Positions 12,466-23,946 of a DNA stretch of 64,000 nucleotides are shown one piece after another. Every line of letters starts with the position of its first letter. Within the stretch, counting starts at the first letter, position 1. The translations under genes and the position numbers were made by a program. Source of the stretch: Castanea sativa (lineage: Eukaryota > Streptophyta > Magnoliopsida > Fagales > Fagaceae); the NCBI RefSeq assembly GCF_040712315.1, contig NC_134015.1:16741614-16805613 (forward strand). Reading direction: 5' to 3'. The notes under the pieces were generated by a model. The model had not been told where the DNA came from, searched no databases, and was given only the letters and a program-made list of their open reading frames with translations.

Positions 12466-13019
12466 TGATGTAGGACAATGAAGATAAAATAAAAGAACAA
12501 GAAAATTAAAAGATAAACCCTAAGAATCAACACTTAGGGGTCGCTTGGAATCAGCACCAAGCAAACAAACTTAGACATCAGCACCTAATGCATTAGGAAT
12601 CACTTGAAATCAGCACCATGCAATCAAACATAGGCATCAGCACCTAAGGCATTAGGAAGCACTTGGAATCAGCACCAAGCAAACAAACTTAGGCATCAGC
12701 ACCTAAGGCATTAGGAATCAGCACCCAACAATTGGAAAATCTCCAATCTGAATTTCATTAATCAATCATCTAATCTCTAAAATACAAATAAACAAGGCCC
12801 TTATATAGAACTAGAGCTTCCAAAAGATAAAGAGATAAAACTAAAAAGATAACAACTAATGAAAACTACTCCTAATTGAACTCAAATACTAATCCCTATC
12901 TAGTGTCAAATCTAATCCCTATCTAAATAAAAGTCTACAATTATCCAATTTCCTATGAGATAAATACAAAAATCTGAAAATGTTAATTCTAAAGTGATTT
13001 TTACTTTGCTCCCGCATCA
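12466..13019 (-). mobile_element. Solo LTR (554 bp) with target duplication GAAAT
   Basis: The element begins TGATGTAGGAC and ends CCCGCATCA, giving TG...CA ends with a TGATG/CATCA inverted terminus. GAAAT flanks it at 12461-12465 and 13020-13024, the 5-bp duplication typical of LTR retrotransposons. A TATA box TATATAAGG reads on the minus strand near 12810, so the promoter points left. There is no internal region, hence a solo LTR left by LTR-LTR recombination. Confidence 0.85.
12542..12724. repeat. 59-bp minisatellite, about three copies, inside the solo LTR
   Basis: A unit containing TTGGAATCAGCACC, AAACAAACTTAGGCATCAGC and CTAAGGCATTAGG repeats at starts 12542, 12601 and 12660, an exact 59-base period, with a partial fourth unit. 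In the LTR's own orientation it lies downstream of the TATA box, in the R/U5 part. Confidence 0.85.
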
Positions 13020-13024
13020 GAAAT

Positions 13025-14020
13025 TGTGGTAGGTTGACAGCCAGCACAAAGGTTAGCCATTTTATTATTAATGGAACCTCCATAAACAAAAGTTAGGGTG
13101 TCCCCATGTGGCCAACCCTGATTAGTCTGTATGATTCATAGTTGACCCAAAGAGTTTGGGACTATGGATTTTGTTATTGTTCTAGTTGAATAAGAGCATT
13201 GCAATGGTAGAGCATGCTCTCTGTTAGTATTTTGGCCTGCTACTGATTCCAATGAAACTTCAGATAAGTCTTAGGAAATAGGAAGTTGCTATTCTGATTG
13301 ATTGTTTTCTATGTCTGATTTCCTTATCTTGATTGAGATTATAATATTAATCATAACAACTATCTTAGCCCAGCCAAAAGGGGAAAATAGCTATATTATA
13401 TTGATGATGGAAGAGTTCCCACTTTCTGCTGGGGCCTTTCTCCTAATGTTCAATTACATCATGGTAAACATTCGATGGATTATGGAAAGGTGGTCTTAAA
13501 CTTCTGTGCATTTTTCGGGAAATTATTATTGTAACCTAGTTTATAGCATGCTTTATGTTTGTACCATGGTTCCTAAGCAAATAGTATAGCATTCTTATGT
13601 GTATTAAACTTTATTTCTATGTATCATGATTTCAATCTTTAAAATGTACTGCTTTATCTACATCACTTTTTAATCTTAATTTTTTGTGTTTCCGCAAATT
13701 CGTTGAAGTACTGAACAATTTAAAAATTCGACTCCCTCACCTGTATTTCCATAGTTCCTTGTCCGGTGCAATTGAGATTATTTGCTCTGACCCATTTGTG
13801 CTGCTCTATTTGTGAAAATATTTAGATTTGTAGGAGGGAGAAACAGAAGGGGAAAAAAAACCTTTTGGTAATCCAAGATGTAGAAATTTCCTGCTAGGCT
13901 GTTCAAGGATCTAAAGTATGTTGTTTGTATTATAGTAGAAATTGGAAAAGTTTCTCATAATTAAGTTATAGTTACTAGAAAAATTCAATGGAGGTGTTCC
14001 ATCTCATTATGATACAAAGA
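13025..14020. other. AT-rich stretch, no gene recognised
   Basis: The longest open frames (such as 13302-13499) have no recognisable domain, and no splice-linked exons could be joined. No paired repeat ends are visible. Confidence 0.4.
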
Positions 14021-14024
14021 GTTT

Positions 14025-14225
14025 GTTTGGGATGTAATGAAAAGTTCAGCTTATTTAAGTTTTTAGCTTCTTTTTTGTACTATTTATGGGTCTCGTTGTA
14101 CTTTTTGGTACTATTCATAGGTCCCATTGTGCTATTCAGCTAGCTTTTGAATTTTTTTTTTTTTATACATTTTCAGCAAAAAGTTTTCAGTTTCAGCTAA
14201 ATAAGTTGTTCCTAAACGGACCAAA
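14025..14225. mobile_element. MITE-like fold-back element
   Basis: The left end GTTTGTTTGGGATG and right end CTAAACGGACC are imperfect inverted repeats, with TTCAGCTTATTTAAG pairing CTAAATAAGTTG. The core has TACTATTTATGGGTC and TACTATTCATAGGTCC. The same family occurs inverted at 61696-61886. No target duplication was secured. Confidence 0.55.
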
Positions 14226-15471
14226 GAGGATTCTTTTGAGTATTATTTTCTTTGTTTGTTTCAATAGTTTGGCTGGACTGATTCACCAGGAATTTATTCA
14301 CTTAAGTTTGTTTGTTTTTTTTAATCTTTGTTTACTTTTTTTTCACATTTTGTTGATTACATGCTTGCACGGTTTGGGCTGGTTCTTAACTTCTGAATTT
14401 TCAGTGATTAGTATGAGGGCTGTATGGCCGTTGATGGTTGCAAAGTTTTGTTGGAGGTCAGGTTCGCTTTGCAAATTGCTAGTACTGTGAACAATTGGAA
14501 TTTGTTTTGTTTTGTTTTGTTTTTCTTTTCTTTTGTCATAATTTATAGTCATTACCCATTACTACAATAGTCTAAGATATTGATATTGATCCCAGAGGGA
14601 TGAATCATTAACTGGTACCCGTCCAACAAAACCCCCACCCCATGCGTATTGTCTAAACCAAGGCTTGATGTTTTGGCATTTTTGGTTCAACCCCAAAAGC
14701 TTTTTTCAATTTGTTCATATTTGTTTAGTTCAAGTTGATGTAAAGGTTATTAGATTCTATTATGGTGGCATGGAATCATCTGAGTGATAACCAGAGGAAG
14801 TGAAGAGGGAAAATCACTATCAATTGTCCATCATACTAGTATTTTATTTCAAACTTGATTCTAGTGGGGAATTTCTAATTGCATATGTTGAGAAAAAAGC
14901 CAGCTTAAATTGAAATTTTAATATAAGGCTACGTTATTATATCATTGGCGCAAGGGGTAAGTTATACCATTATGGGGTTGAAGAGTGGATATTTATTATT
15001 GAAGTGTGTTTTTTTGAATAATGGTTCCATGCTACAACTGATGATGCTCCCATGTCTGTCTAGGTGCCAGGTTTATCTAAATCCTAAATCTCTGTATGCA
15101 TCATGCTTGGAACAGCTGAGCTATCATATTTTTCACTATGCTTCCTATGTACACTAGGGAAAAAGGAAACGTGTGCGTGTGTGTATATATATACACATGA
15201 GAATGTCATGAGCCTAAAGTGCCTAATAGACTAAGTGCAAGAAGGGGCAAGAATGAATCTTGAAAGGGTTGTTAAGGTTGTCATGACTTAGTTGGGCAAG
15301 GGGTTAGTAAGCCAATTAGTTGCATGTGTGAAAGTAATCAGACACCAAGTCATGCTTTCTCTTTTCTTGGAGGGTGACTACCTTGAATCAGTCAAGGTTT
15401 CTCTAATTCTTAAAGAACCCAAGTTACCTGTTTAAATCATTACAATAGGGATCAAAACCCTTAACTTGGAG
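14226..15471. other. Intergenic stretch upstream of the gag remnant
   Basis: It has a GT/TA microsatellite near 15172-15200 (GTGTGTGTATATATATACAC). The part from about 15200 to 15470 may be the old leader of the retroelement that follows, but no LTR or primer site could be placed. No host gene was seen. Confidence 0.4.
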
Positions 15472-16690
15472 ATGGTGGAAGGAACCAGAGCATCTCAATT
15501 GACTGAATCGATGATAAGCAATTAAGCATGAATTAGCAGCAAGAGCACCAACAGAGGTCTTTGGACATTTGGCATAACAGATGAACCAAATTTTAGATAC
15601 TCTCAAGACCCTTATTGGAGCACAACAAAGGGAGGCATTCTCAATCTTCAAAGGACAACGGAACTAGGCTTTCCAAAGTTTGGGGGAGAGAATCTTTCGA
15701 GCTGGATGTACAAGGCTAATCAATACTTCAACTATTACAGCACCCTTGCTCCCCAAAAGATTCTAATGGCTTCCTCCCACATGGGGATAAAGCCTTGGTT
15801 TGGTCCAATATGCTGGAGAGTCAGGAGTGTTTACAAGTTGGGGGGCCTTCAAGAGGGCATTGCAGACCAGGTTTGTCCCCATGTCTTATGATGACCCAAT
15901 GTAAAGCCTTTCAAGGCTCAAAGAGTCATCAAGAATGGCTGCATACAAGGCTCAGTGAGAAGTCTAGTCAAATAGGTGGAAGGGATTATCTGAGAAACAC
16001 AAGTTAACTTTTTTCTTGAGTAGTCTAAGAGATGAGATCAGACTTCCAGTTAGGATGTTAAACCCCACCTCCTTGAACACTACTTTTGGGTTGGCCAAGG
16101 TTCTAGAAGAATTAGTCTTTGGCAGCAGGAGGACCATGAAGCCAGTGCTTGATCAAGGGAAGCCCTCCTGAGACAGATCAAAAGCCAAAGATCCCAACTC
16201 AAAATATTTCTCCTGCTCAAATGGAAGAAAGGAGAAAGAAAGGATTGTTACTACTTACTACCATGATGGAAAGTGGCATGTGGGCATAAATGCAATACCT
16301 TGAAAAACTATACTAGATGGAGGGGCGAGAACTCCATGATGTAAAGAAATAAGTGCAGTTAGAAGAATATGAGGCTAAAAGAATGCCATATTTGCAAGAA
16401 GATTAGAAACCTCCAGGGAACTACCAGAGATTTCATTATATGCATTAACAGGAAATCATAAGGCTTTTGGGTCAAATCAAAGGGCATCTGAGTGATACTC
16501 TTGGTGGATACTGGCAACACTCATAACTTCTTGAACCCTTCCATCATGTCCAAAATCAAACTGCCTATGTCCAGCGCAAGAAAGCTAGAAGTCAAGATAG
16601 CAAAAGGTTCCTTGATCAAGAGTGAAGGAGCCATGCATATCAGTATGAATTGCAATTTAGTTTTTTCATGTATGCTATTTAGTTTGGCAT
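15472..16690 (+). pseudogene. Decayed Ty3/gypsy gag-protease fragment
   Basis: The remnant of a gypsy polyprotein starts at an ATG at 15472 (MVEGTRASQLTES). The gag domain is recognised near 15676-15790 by FPKFGGENLSSWMYKANQYF, a close relative of the usual FPKFNGENP..W.YKAEQYF. A broken CCHC zinc knuckle lies near 16218-16292, where RRKKGL is followed by remnants of KWHVGHKC. The aspartic protease active site is ILLVDTGNTHNFLNPS at about 16495-16545, with the catalytic DTG intact. At least three frame breaks separate these parts. Nothing of reverse transcriptase follows, so the element is truncated after the protease. Confidence 0.8.
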
Positions 16691-17419
16691 TGTATATAGT
16701 TTTGTTAAAATAACAGTATCCATGCATCGTTAAGTTGATTTATTTAACCTTCCTATCATTCATTTTTTTAAGTGGTGAATCTTCACATAGGATTATCACA
16801 TCAACCTTAAAAGTCAAGTCTGTTACAAACATCATAAACCATGTCCTGTGTTAATTAGGATTTTTTTTTTTATTGGCAAGAATTGGCTTTACACATTGGC
16901 ATACTTACCTTGACCCATTTTTCACCCTAAGTTGGTTGCCATATCCCCTTGCTGATGTTTGTTGTTGCAACCTGCCATAGAGGGAAAGCAGCATTGAGAA
17001 AGTTATTTTGGCGTCCAATTCCAGTAACGCCAATGCCATTTAAAATCTCTTGGAGGGTGAGAAAATGGTTAGAAAAATTCACGAACAAGATTTGGATTCA
17101 CAATTTTTTGTATTATGCAGCATGTGTGTGTTGAAACTATAAAGGTACTGGTCCTTTGCTTCTGTTTCTAGGCCCTAATACCTTATCTGGCTAGTAATCT
17201 GATTGTTAAAGAAGATTAAGATTTTGAGTGTATAAATTGAAAATACTATGCAATGAAATATCGACATTTCATCAGAAAGAGAGATTAACATCGTTTATCA
17301 TGAAAATTCATTGTTGAAATTTTGAATAACAGAAAAAAGAAAAGTACATATTAATGAATATAATCTTCAGAGGCAAGACCTTCAAAACGACTATAAGATT
17401 GATCATGAGCAGCACTTTT
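16691..17419. other. Unassigned AT-rich stretch
   Basis: No domain, paired repeat or convincing exon was seen. The short open frame 16949-17134 matches nothing I know. Confidence 0.4.
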
Positions 17420-17650
17420 GTAAAATGCTATGGATGTAATATTACTCATAAATAGATTGTCACCTAAGTTTATTGTGAAAAATGCTAATATTACTCATAT
17501 TTATTAGAAAATTCTAAAGCTAAGCTCTTTTTCATCAGGATAGTTAGAGTAGGAAATAGGAAAATAGGAATGCGTAAAAAAAAAAAATCAAAAGAAAAGA
17601 TGGGATAATTTTTATGCTGGAAATTTGGGACATAGCTATTTACTCCAACA
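17420..17650. repeat. Third copy of the segment shared with 37.3 and 45.5 kb
   Basis: It shares ATAGATTGTCACC, CATATTTATTAG, AGTTAGAGTAGGA, AATAATTTTTATGCTG and TTGGGACATA, in that order, with 37300-37455 and 45500-45660. It is the most diverged of the three copies and stands about 1 kb upstream of the ankyrin exon at 18581. Confidence 0.7.
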
Positions 17651-18527
17651 GACTTAGCTATTTACTCCAACACACCTTACTCTCTCAAGACACCTAACCT
17701 AGGTATTGACACTAGGACTTTCTTTTGACTACTTTGCTTCACTTCTCACCCTTTGGTGCTTATGTATTTGTACAGCCACATTGTATAGGTTGATCAACAT
17801 TTAATGTATCAGTATGTTTAAATGAATTTTTTATTTGGAAATGAGAATGACTTCATTAACTATTGAAATATGGGTTATGTTAACGGGTATTTTTAGACTA
17901 TTTGTTAATAAATCATATTAGAAAAGTTTTGACACCACTTTCATAAGAAATATAAAAAACTGTCAAAAAAAATTAATTACTTTATCGTTTTCCCATAAAA
18001 TGTTTCTAAAAATAGCTCCTAAACCAACACCCTTAAAGTATTCGTTAATATTTCCTAGAAATATTTGATAATGAAGGGCATTAATTTTCATGCAAAATTT
18101 GCATATTGAGCGTGATTCTGCCTTTGGGCTTGTGAGTTGAGGTCTCTTGAAGTGCATTCATTATTTCACACGGACTCAATACTACTACAAATAATTTTAT
18201 ACTTAATCTCACAACTATTTAACGTGGCTGACTTTGAGTGATAAAATAAAAATAGTATGTTTATATAAAAGTGACATGTAGTTAATCACAATATGCCAAA
18301 AGAGTTGTAAAAATAAATGTGAAATTGGTTGTGATTCTAGACTAACTTATATAACATCAATGTCATGGTGTGTGTGAAGAGTATGTTGACTCGACCATCT
18401 ATATATATTCTTCTTTTTTGTAATCACAATTCACAAACTTTGTGAGTGCCTTGGTGTTGGTTGGTGTCCTTGTTTGGAGGTTGCTCTTGTTAAGGACTTT
18501 GGTCGTTTGGAGTGTGTTTTTGTTTGT
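17651..18527. other. Ankyrin-gene upstream region, similar to 38.4-39.2 kb
   Basis: It shares AACCTAGGTA.TGACAC.AGG (17696 and 38490), TAATTTTCATGC (18080 and 38910), GGCTTGTGAG (18127 and 38961) and ATGACATG.A.TTAATCACAA (18275 and 39169) with the right-hand segment. ATCTATATATATTC near 18400 is TATA-like and sits about 180 bases before the ankyrin reading frame. I read it as the old promoter and 5' region of an ankyrin-repeat gene copied in this window. Confidence 0.55.
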
Positions 18528-18580
18528 TGCTATAAAGTTTTTCTATTCATAAAAAAAATACAAACGAGAGAGAGAGAGAG

Positions 18581-18823
18581 GTGATACAAAAAAAGCAAAT
18601 AACAAATGAAAGAGGAGATGATATTGTTAATCTTTACAACGCATCAACAAATGGTTATACAGCCACATTGAAAAGCTTAATAGATAAAGACCCACACATC
18701 CTCTATAGAATTTCTTCGTTTCCTTTCAGTGAAACCCCATTACACATATCAGCTGAGCTTGGCCACCTTCATTTCACTAAAACTTTTTTAACTTGGTTGA
18801 TATGTGTAATATATTTTCACTGA
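18581..18823 (+). pseudogene. Ankyrin-repeat protein N-terminal fragment (left arm)
   Basis: The frame encodes LYNASTNGYTATLKSLIDKD followed by SETPLHISAELGHLHFTK, the start of plant ankyrin-repeat membrane proteins (ACD6/ITN1-like: an opening LYEA...L..LI..DP segment, then TPLHIA..LGH..F). The initiator is damaged: where the right arm has ATGGAAATAAC this arm has AAGCAAATAAC, so the frame opens only at a GTG. It runs out after one and a half repeats when the hairpin loop begins. No later ankyrin repeats or PGG domain follow. Confidence 0.8.
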
Positions 18824-18956
18824 GATAGGACGAAGAAATTCTACAGAGGATGTGTGAGTCTTTATCAATTAAGCTTTTCAATGTGGTTGTACAACCATTC
18901 GCTGATGCGTTGTAAAGATCAACAATATCATCTCCTCTTTCATTTGTTATTTCCAT
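18777..18956 (-). pseudogene. Ankyrin-repeat protein N-terminal fragment (right arm)
   Basis: On the minus strand an ATG at 18956 opens a 59-codon frame, MEITNERGDDIVDLYNASAN and onward, to a TAG at 18779-18777. It is the diverged mirror of the left arm. The ankyrin core is worn (SETPLHIS has become SENILHIS) and the frame ends in the loop. It retains the start codon the left arm lost. Confidence 0.75.
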
Positions 18957-18965
18957 TTTTTCATC

Positions 18966-19003
<38 letters not shown>

Positions 19004-19045
19004 TGTGATTTTTTTTTTTAATGAATAGAAAATTTTGATAGAAAC

Positions 19046-19217
19046 TGTTAACGTGTAATGGGTTGTGGGCTTTAGGCTCACCTTGTTTACTTGTAGAGCA
19101 TGCATATTTATACTACATACTTACTTGTATTACACACTTTGTCTCTTCTATATAAAGGCACTCATGTATACTCTATTACCTATGAAATACAATATTATTC
19201 ATTCAGTATTTATAACA
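19046..19217 (+). mobile_element. Copia-type LTR, 172 bp
   Basis: The sequence starts TGTTAACGTG and ends TTATAACA, i.e. TGTTA...TAACA ends. TCTATATAAAGGC near 19149 is a TATA box. The primer-binding site follows directly. The small size suggests a TRIM-like or short-LTR copia element. No matching 3' LTR was found downstream, so the element is truncated. Confidence 0.75.
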
Positions 19218-19230
19218 TGGTATCAGAGCC
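19218..19230 (+). other. Primer-binding site, initiator tRNA-Met
   Basis: TGGTATCAGAGCC directly abuts the LTR end at 19217 and is the standard complement to the 3' end of initiator tRNA-Met used by plant copia elements. Confidence 0.85.
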
Positions 19231-19850
19231 ACTGCTCTGACCTTTCTCTTAGCAGTCTTGTCTTTCTTGGTGTTACTCCACTCTCATCGCTTCCGCCATT
19301 ACAGCAATTGCCGCAGCCACTCACCGTTGAACCTCCGACGTCTCACAACCGTCATTAAAGAGTCCCACACCACAAAGACCACTGCCCTTACCGACTTCAT
19401 CATGAATCTTGCTCCAATTCATCTTTTGCAAGTATCATTGTGATCGCCTCGCCCCGATATACTCACTTGTGGAACTCTTGCAGTCATCGAAGCTCACACG
19501 CACCGCCCAAAGAAGTAGCGCCTCAGTCACGTGCCAGCTTCTGGTCCACGCTGACATCATTCGTGATGTCAGCATTGCCACGTTAGCCCTAGTTGACGTC
19601 ATCATCCAGTTAGCTGCTTACATTAGCGCCACATCATCACCGTTGACCACCATGGAAGTACCAGTGTGATGTGATTGAAGAAGGACTTCTTGAAGATGAA
19701 GAGCGTGTAAAGGGTCTTCTTTGTTGTTGCTTGCTCTTGCTTTTGTGCTTGGGTTTGTAATTCTGTTCATTATCTTTTCTTTGATTTTGTTGGGTGATAG
19801 TAAGCCCATGAAACCAGAGATCACAATCAAGGTATTATTAAAGATAACAT
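19231..19850 (+). mobile_element. Leader / internal remnant of the copia-type element
   Basis: A C-rich stretch follows the primer site, with short unrelated open frames and no gag, protease or polymerase motif. The 3' boundary is not defined. It may be a non-coding internal region of a TRIM-like element or a truncated leader. Confidence 0.4.
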
Positions 19851-22800
19851 TTTTATGGATCTTCTAGGCAAATTGTGAAATGAGTTTTGATTAAATTTGA
19901 CTAATTTTGTGTGTTTGCTTTGCTTTCTCACTTCTCAGAGTATAACTTTTGGGCAGTTTAAGATTCTTTTCAATTGCATGGAATGACATCGTTCCCCTAA
20001 GTTTTTTTTTTTTTTTTTTAAATTAACATATTCAACTTTTTTTAATTGAGAAATTAAAAAAAAAAAAAAAAGTCCAAAATGGTGACGTTTTGGTTAGTAG
20101 ACTGCCGCAGTTAACAAAATCTTAACGGAGGACCAAATTGACATATATAATTTGAAACTTAAAAAACTAAAATGACAAAACTAAAACTTAAAGGATTGAA
20201 ATGATAAAAGGTTAAAGTAGAGTCAGTTTTGCATTTTAGCCTAAATTTAACATGCTTATATTTGGTTTGGGCTGAGTGAGTTTGGTTTGAGTGCGGTGGT
20301 GCTTTGGATTATGAGATTTAAATGGGTTAAGCTTTTGATGGGCCTAGCATGTTTTTGGATTGGATTAGTGTACTTGAGAGAGACATTCAGGGCTGATTTT
20401 TTTTTTTTTTTTAATTTTCAGTTGGGCCTTTTTTTATTATTATTTTTTTTTATGCTTGAGTGGTTTTGGATTTGATTATTTGAATGGGCTTGCAGGTTGT
20501 AATGAGAGAGATGGGTTTAATGGACATTTGGGTTAGGCTGGGAATTAGAGTGGACTGCAAGTTTAGGCTATTTCAGATTGGACTGATGGACCTAACTTCT
20601 AAGGGCTTGAGCCTGGCGATTGTTGATTGGTGGTGTCCGGGTCCCTTGGTTTAAGGGAGGTGTCTGGATTGGAAAATACCACAATTGACCTTTAGCATAA
20701 ATTCATTGATTTTTAACGTGGTGATTCTTGTACGAAACAATTTGTTAGGCACTTGACTTAAAATTGAAATTAAAAAAAAAAAAAAAACAATATGGAAAAA
20801 TCAAGAAATGTAATTTTTTTTTTTGAGATGGTTATCATATAATGCTAATCCTGTAACTCAAACAATTTTCTCACCTAGAATCCAAAATACTTTGTTCATG
20901 GAGAGTTCCAAATTTAGTCACACGACCCGACTAGAAAAGCAATTGGAGAAACACCTCACACAATTCCAAAAGATATTTAGGACCATATTGAAACTCCTAA
21001 AAAAGGAGTACACATTATTTAAATATTAAGCGACAAGTTTGTAACTCCAACTTATTTGTTACAAGTATGTAACCCATGCATACGCATAAATGTATTTAAA
21101 AATAAATATATTTTTGTAATCATAAAAATATACATAATTGATTGAATTAATTATAAAAAATAAACGTAATTAGATGTATATTAAAATTTTTGCTTAAGTT
21201 TAATACAATTTATGATGATTTTTATTCTAATTTTAAATAAGATAAAAAGTGTGGTGATTTTTGTTGAATATAATAGATATATATGATTGGTTTTTTATTC
21301 TTACATTAAAATAATATTGGACTCTTAATATTTTGCACTCATTAACTTACTTGACACAAATATTAAAAAACTTTAGTGGACACATGGCACAACATTAGCC
21401 CACAATTGAAATCTAATTTGGGATCTAATTAAATTGTCTCTTAGTTTTGGCTTTAAGAGTATTCACATCAATCTCCTCAAATTTTTAGCCAAATTAATCC
21501 AAAGAACCCTACTTTTTCTAGTTTAGATCACTCTTTCAATTAAACATTATTTCCTTCTCTTCAAAATTTTTATGAAAACACTGACTTTATGTAATACTGC
21601 TAATGAAAGGCTGGTATTACATCAAAAAGAAACAAAGCACCCAATTTAAGATCACAAAATTAGACCCAAAAGAAAATGGACAAGAGTTTGTTATTTATTT
21701 GGAAGAGTTCTCTACAAGTCCTTCACAAGCATACGACAACACACTGCACATATGAGATACATTCTCCTAGTGTAGCTCCAGTAAATTATTGCACTTCACT
21801 GACACCACAAAACAAGACTATAATTTTATTGCACGCCAACAATTTTTCATAATTTCTGTTACAATTTTGATTCAACAAACTGTTAATGATTGCTTATTAC
21901 TTACTTATAAATCAAATTTTTTTTCCCCTACCAATCACACCCATTTCATCATAGTTGTGATAAATAAGTTGTGAAATAGATTGTCATGCTAAATTTTTTT
22001 CAACTGAAATCCAAAAAAGATATGAAATAGAATCACATAAAAAGATATGAGATTCGGCATTTTGAGCCTGTGGGGTTAGGTTTTTTTTAATATTTATTAT
22101 TATTATTTTTTTAAGGGAAATGAAACTTACTTCATTAAATATTGAAATTATTGAAGTACAATGGAGGATTAGAAACAATTAGCTACAATCTACTTGGATA
22201 AGCTCTGACAACATATACAAATAGTAAACAAGAACATCTAGTTTTCATTCTAAAAACACTTTTTTTCCATTTCAGTTAATATTTTATACACTAACAGATG
22301 AGCAGTTAAAGTCCTAAAGGAACTTTTTTATTTTGCTTCACCAATGGAGTACCCAAATCCAAACGGTATTTTTTCATTTTTTATTTTGTTTATTTTTTTT
22401 CTAGAGTAAAATGTTGTGTTGGTGGTGATCTCTCTCTCTTTTATATCACATTTAAACCTATTTTCAATACAAAAAATTGAAAATATTACAAGACTAATGG
22501 TCTGTGAGAGATCCAAAGAACAGTTTGCATGGAGTGATAGGGATGTTAATTATCATCTGTATGAGATATCAACTTATACAGTTATACATATTTCCAACCA
22601 GTGTCACCAGGGTCGGCCTCAATACAATTTGAAATTTAAGATAATAAATTCAAATGGGTCTTTTTATAATTAAATATTACTTGAATAATATTTGGTTATT
22701 AATTATCAATTTAGTTATAGTTTGATATTATTTTTTATTTAAAAATTATTATTCTTAAGGTGTAATATGACTAATTCATTTAAGTGATGCTAAGGATACT

Positions 22801-23071
22801 ATAAATTTTATTGCATAGACCTTATAATTTGACATTTCACTAATAAATAAAAATCGATTCAAACATTCATTTATTATAAATTTTTAATTGGTATGAATAA
22901 CATTTTTGCTACATCAGTTAGTAAGTTTATTTTTATAGTAAATTTTGTACTAGCTTCAGCATTTTCATTCACTCACTTAATGATGGTTATTTGGTTGGAT
23001 TACTATTGATATACAATTTTTTTTGAAATAAAAATACTACAAATTTTACTACAAAAGCTTACAAACTAATG

Positions 23072-23072
<1 letters not shown>
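19851..23072. other. AT-rich intergenic block with old repeats
   Basis: No gene was recognised. Long A/T homopolymers occur at 20003-20019, 20057-20071, 20398-20412 and 20771-20786. The stretch 20085-20230 (GGAGGACCAAATTGAC, then runs of AAACTAAAATGACAAAA) resembles a common plant MITE type, but its ends were not paired. A patch near 21780-21850 (GACACCACAAAACAAGACTA, TTTTATTGCACGCCAACAA) resembles 38200-38250. Confidence 0.4.

Positions 23073-23117
<45 letters not shown>
23073..23117. repeat. (TA)n microsatellite
   Basis: An uninterrupted AT dinucleotide run of about 44 bases, about 75 bases left of the Tat-type element. Confidence 0.95.
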
Positions 23118-23120
<3 letters not shown>

Positions 23121-23197
23121 GAAACTAAAAAATATAACTTGGTGGCACTTCAAAAACTACAAGATAATGAATGAATATTTGAATTAGTTATGATGAT

Positions 23198-23946
23198 TGT
23201 AAGCGCACAATTGCACTTGGACCCAAGAACAGTTATGGGCTCAGGCCCAATGAGTCTTAAACAATAAGAATTTTTAGAGTGTGGGCTTGAAACCCAGGTT
23301 AGAAGTGAGTGAGGATTAAATGACAAATTCAAGATTGCAAGTATTTGGAAACAGCAAGGAGTAATGTAAATAGGTCTCCTCGGACGTAAGCCGAGAGCTG
23401 TTCTTATATTATCTCTCTCTCTTTGTCTTTTTTCTTTTTAGGTTACAAAAAGTCCATCCTCATTTCTGTTCTAGGTCCTTCCTTAAATACTCTTTTTTTT
23501 AATACTTTATACACGTGTTGCCCCAACTCCTCCCTTAGCCTAGATATTTCTTTTCTTAGTGCCTTTGAACAGTAACTAGAAGTTTCCCTTCCACTGTTCA
23601 AGTGTCACCTCCCCATTAATGCGGCCAGGGTGGTAGGTGCAGGGTCTTTAATGTGGAGGTAGCAGCCTTTACCTTTGACACTTTCCCAACATCGGTGCTT
23701 CTAGGACATTCAAGGGTTCACCCCCTTTAACCACTGGTCTTGACCGTGTCATTCCCTAACCTGTACCATGAAGTCCCGGGTTCTCTGGTATCAGTCCGAG
23801 GGAAAAACATCCTCGGCTGGATCCTCGGATCCTCGGCGTATGGGCCGACCTAAAGTACCAACAAGCCCTAAACCCAAGAGCAGGTCGGCCTTCCTCAGCA
23901 AGGCCCAACGGCCCTTATCCCTATTAAGATCTTTTTACTCCCCACA
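23198..23946 (-). repeat. Left LTR (3' LTR of the element), 749 bp
   Basis: It matches 33718-34468 along its whole length with roughly 15-20 visible differences, e.g. CACTTGG versus CACACGG near the left end and CCCGGGTTCTCTGG versus CCGGGTTCTGCGAGG near 23778. It carries a cluster of CCTCGG motifs (near 23377 and 23810-23836). In element orientation the outer end is TGTGGGGAG and a TATA-like TATTTAAGG lies near 23485. Confidence 0.95.

Larger units (their letters stand above)
18528..19045. repeat. Inverted duplication (hairpin) of an ankyrin-gene first exon
   Basis: The left arm (about 18528-18762) and right arm (about 18791-19045) are reverse complements around a loop of about 28 bases. 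Matching tracts include AACAAATGAAAGAGGAGATG, CTTTACAACGCATCA and ACACATCCTCTRTAGAATTT. Each arm ends in a GA/CT dinucleotide run (18565-18580 and 18969-18999) next to poly(A)/poly(T) and CTATTCAT/ATGAATAG. By eye, identity between arms is in the high 80s per cent. The right arm stops at the first base of a copia-type LTR (19046). Confidence 0.9.

Noticed and set aside
19065..19669. Overlapping plus-strand open frames after the copia-type LTR
   Set aside because: They lie in the LTR and leader, overlap one another in different frames and match no gag motif.
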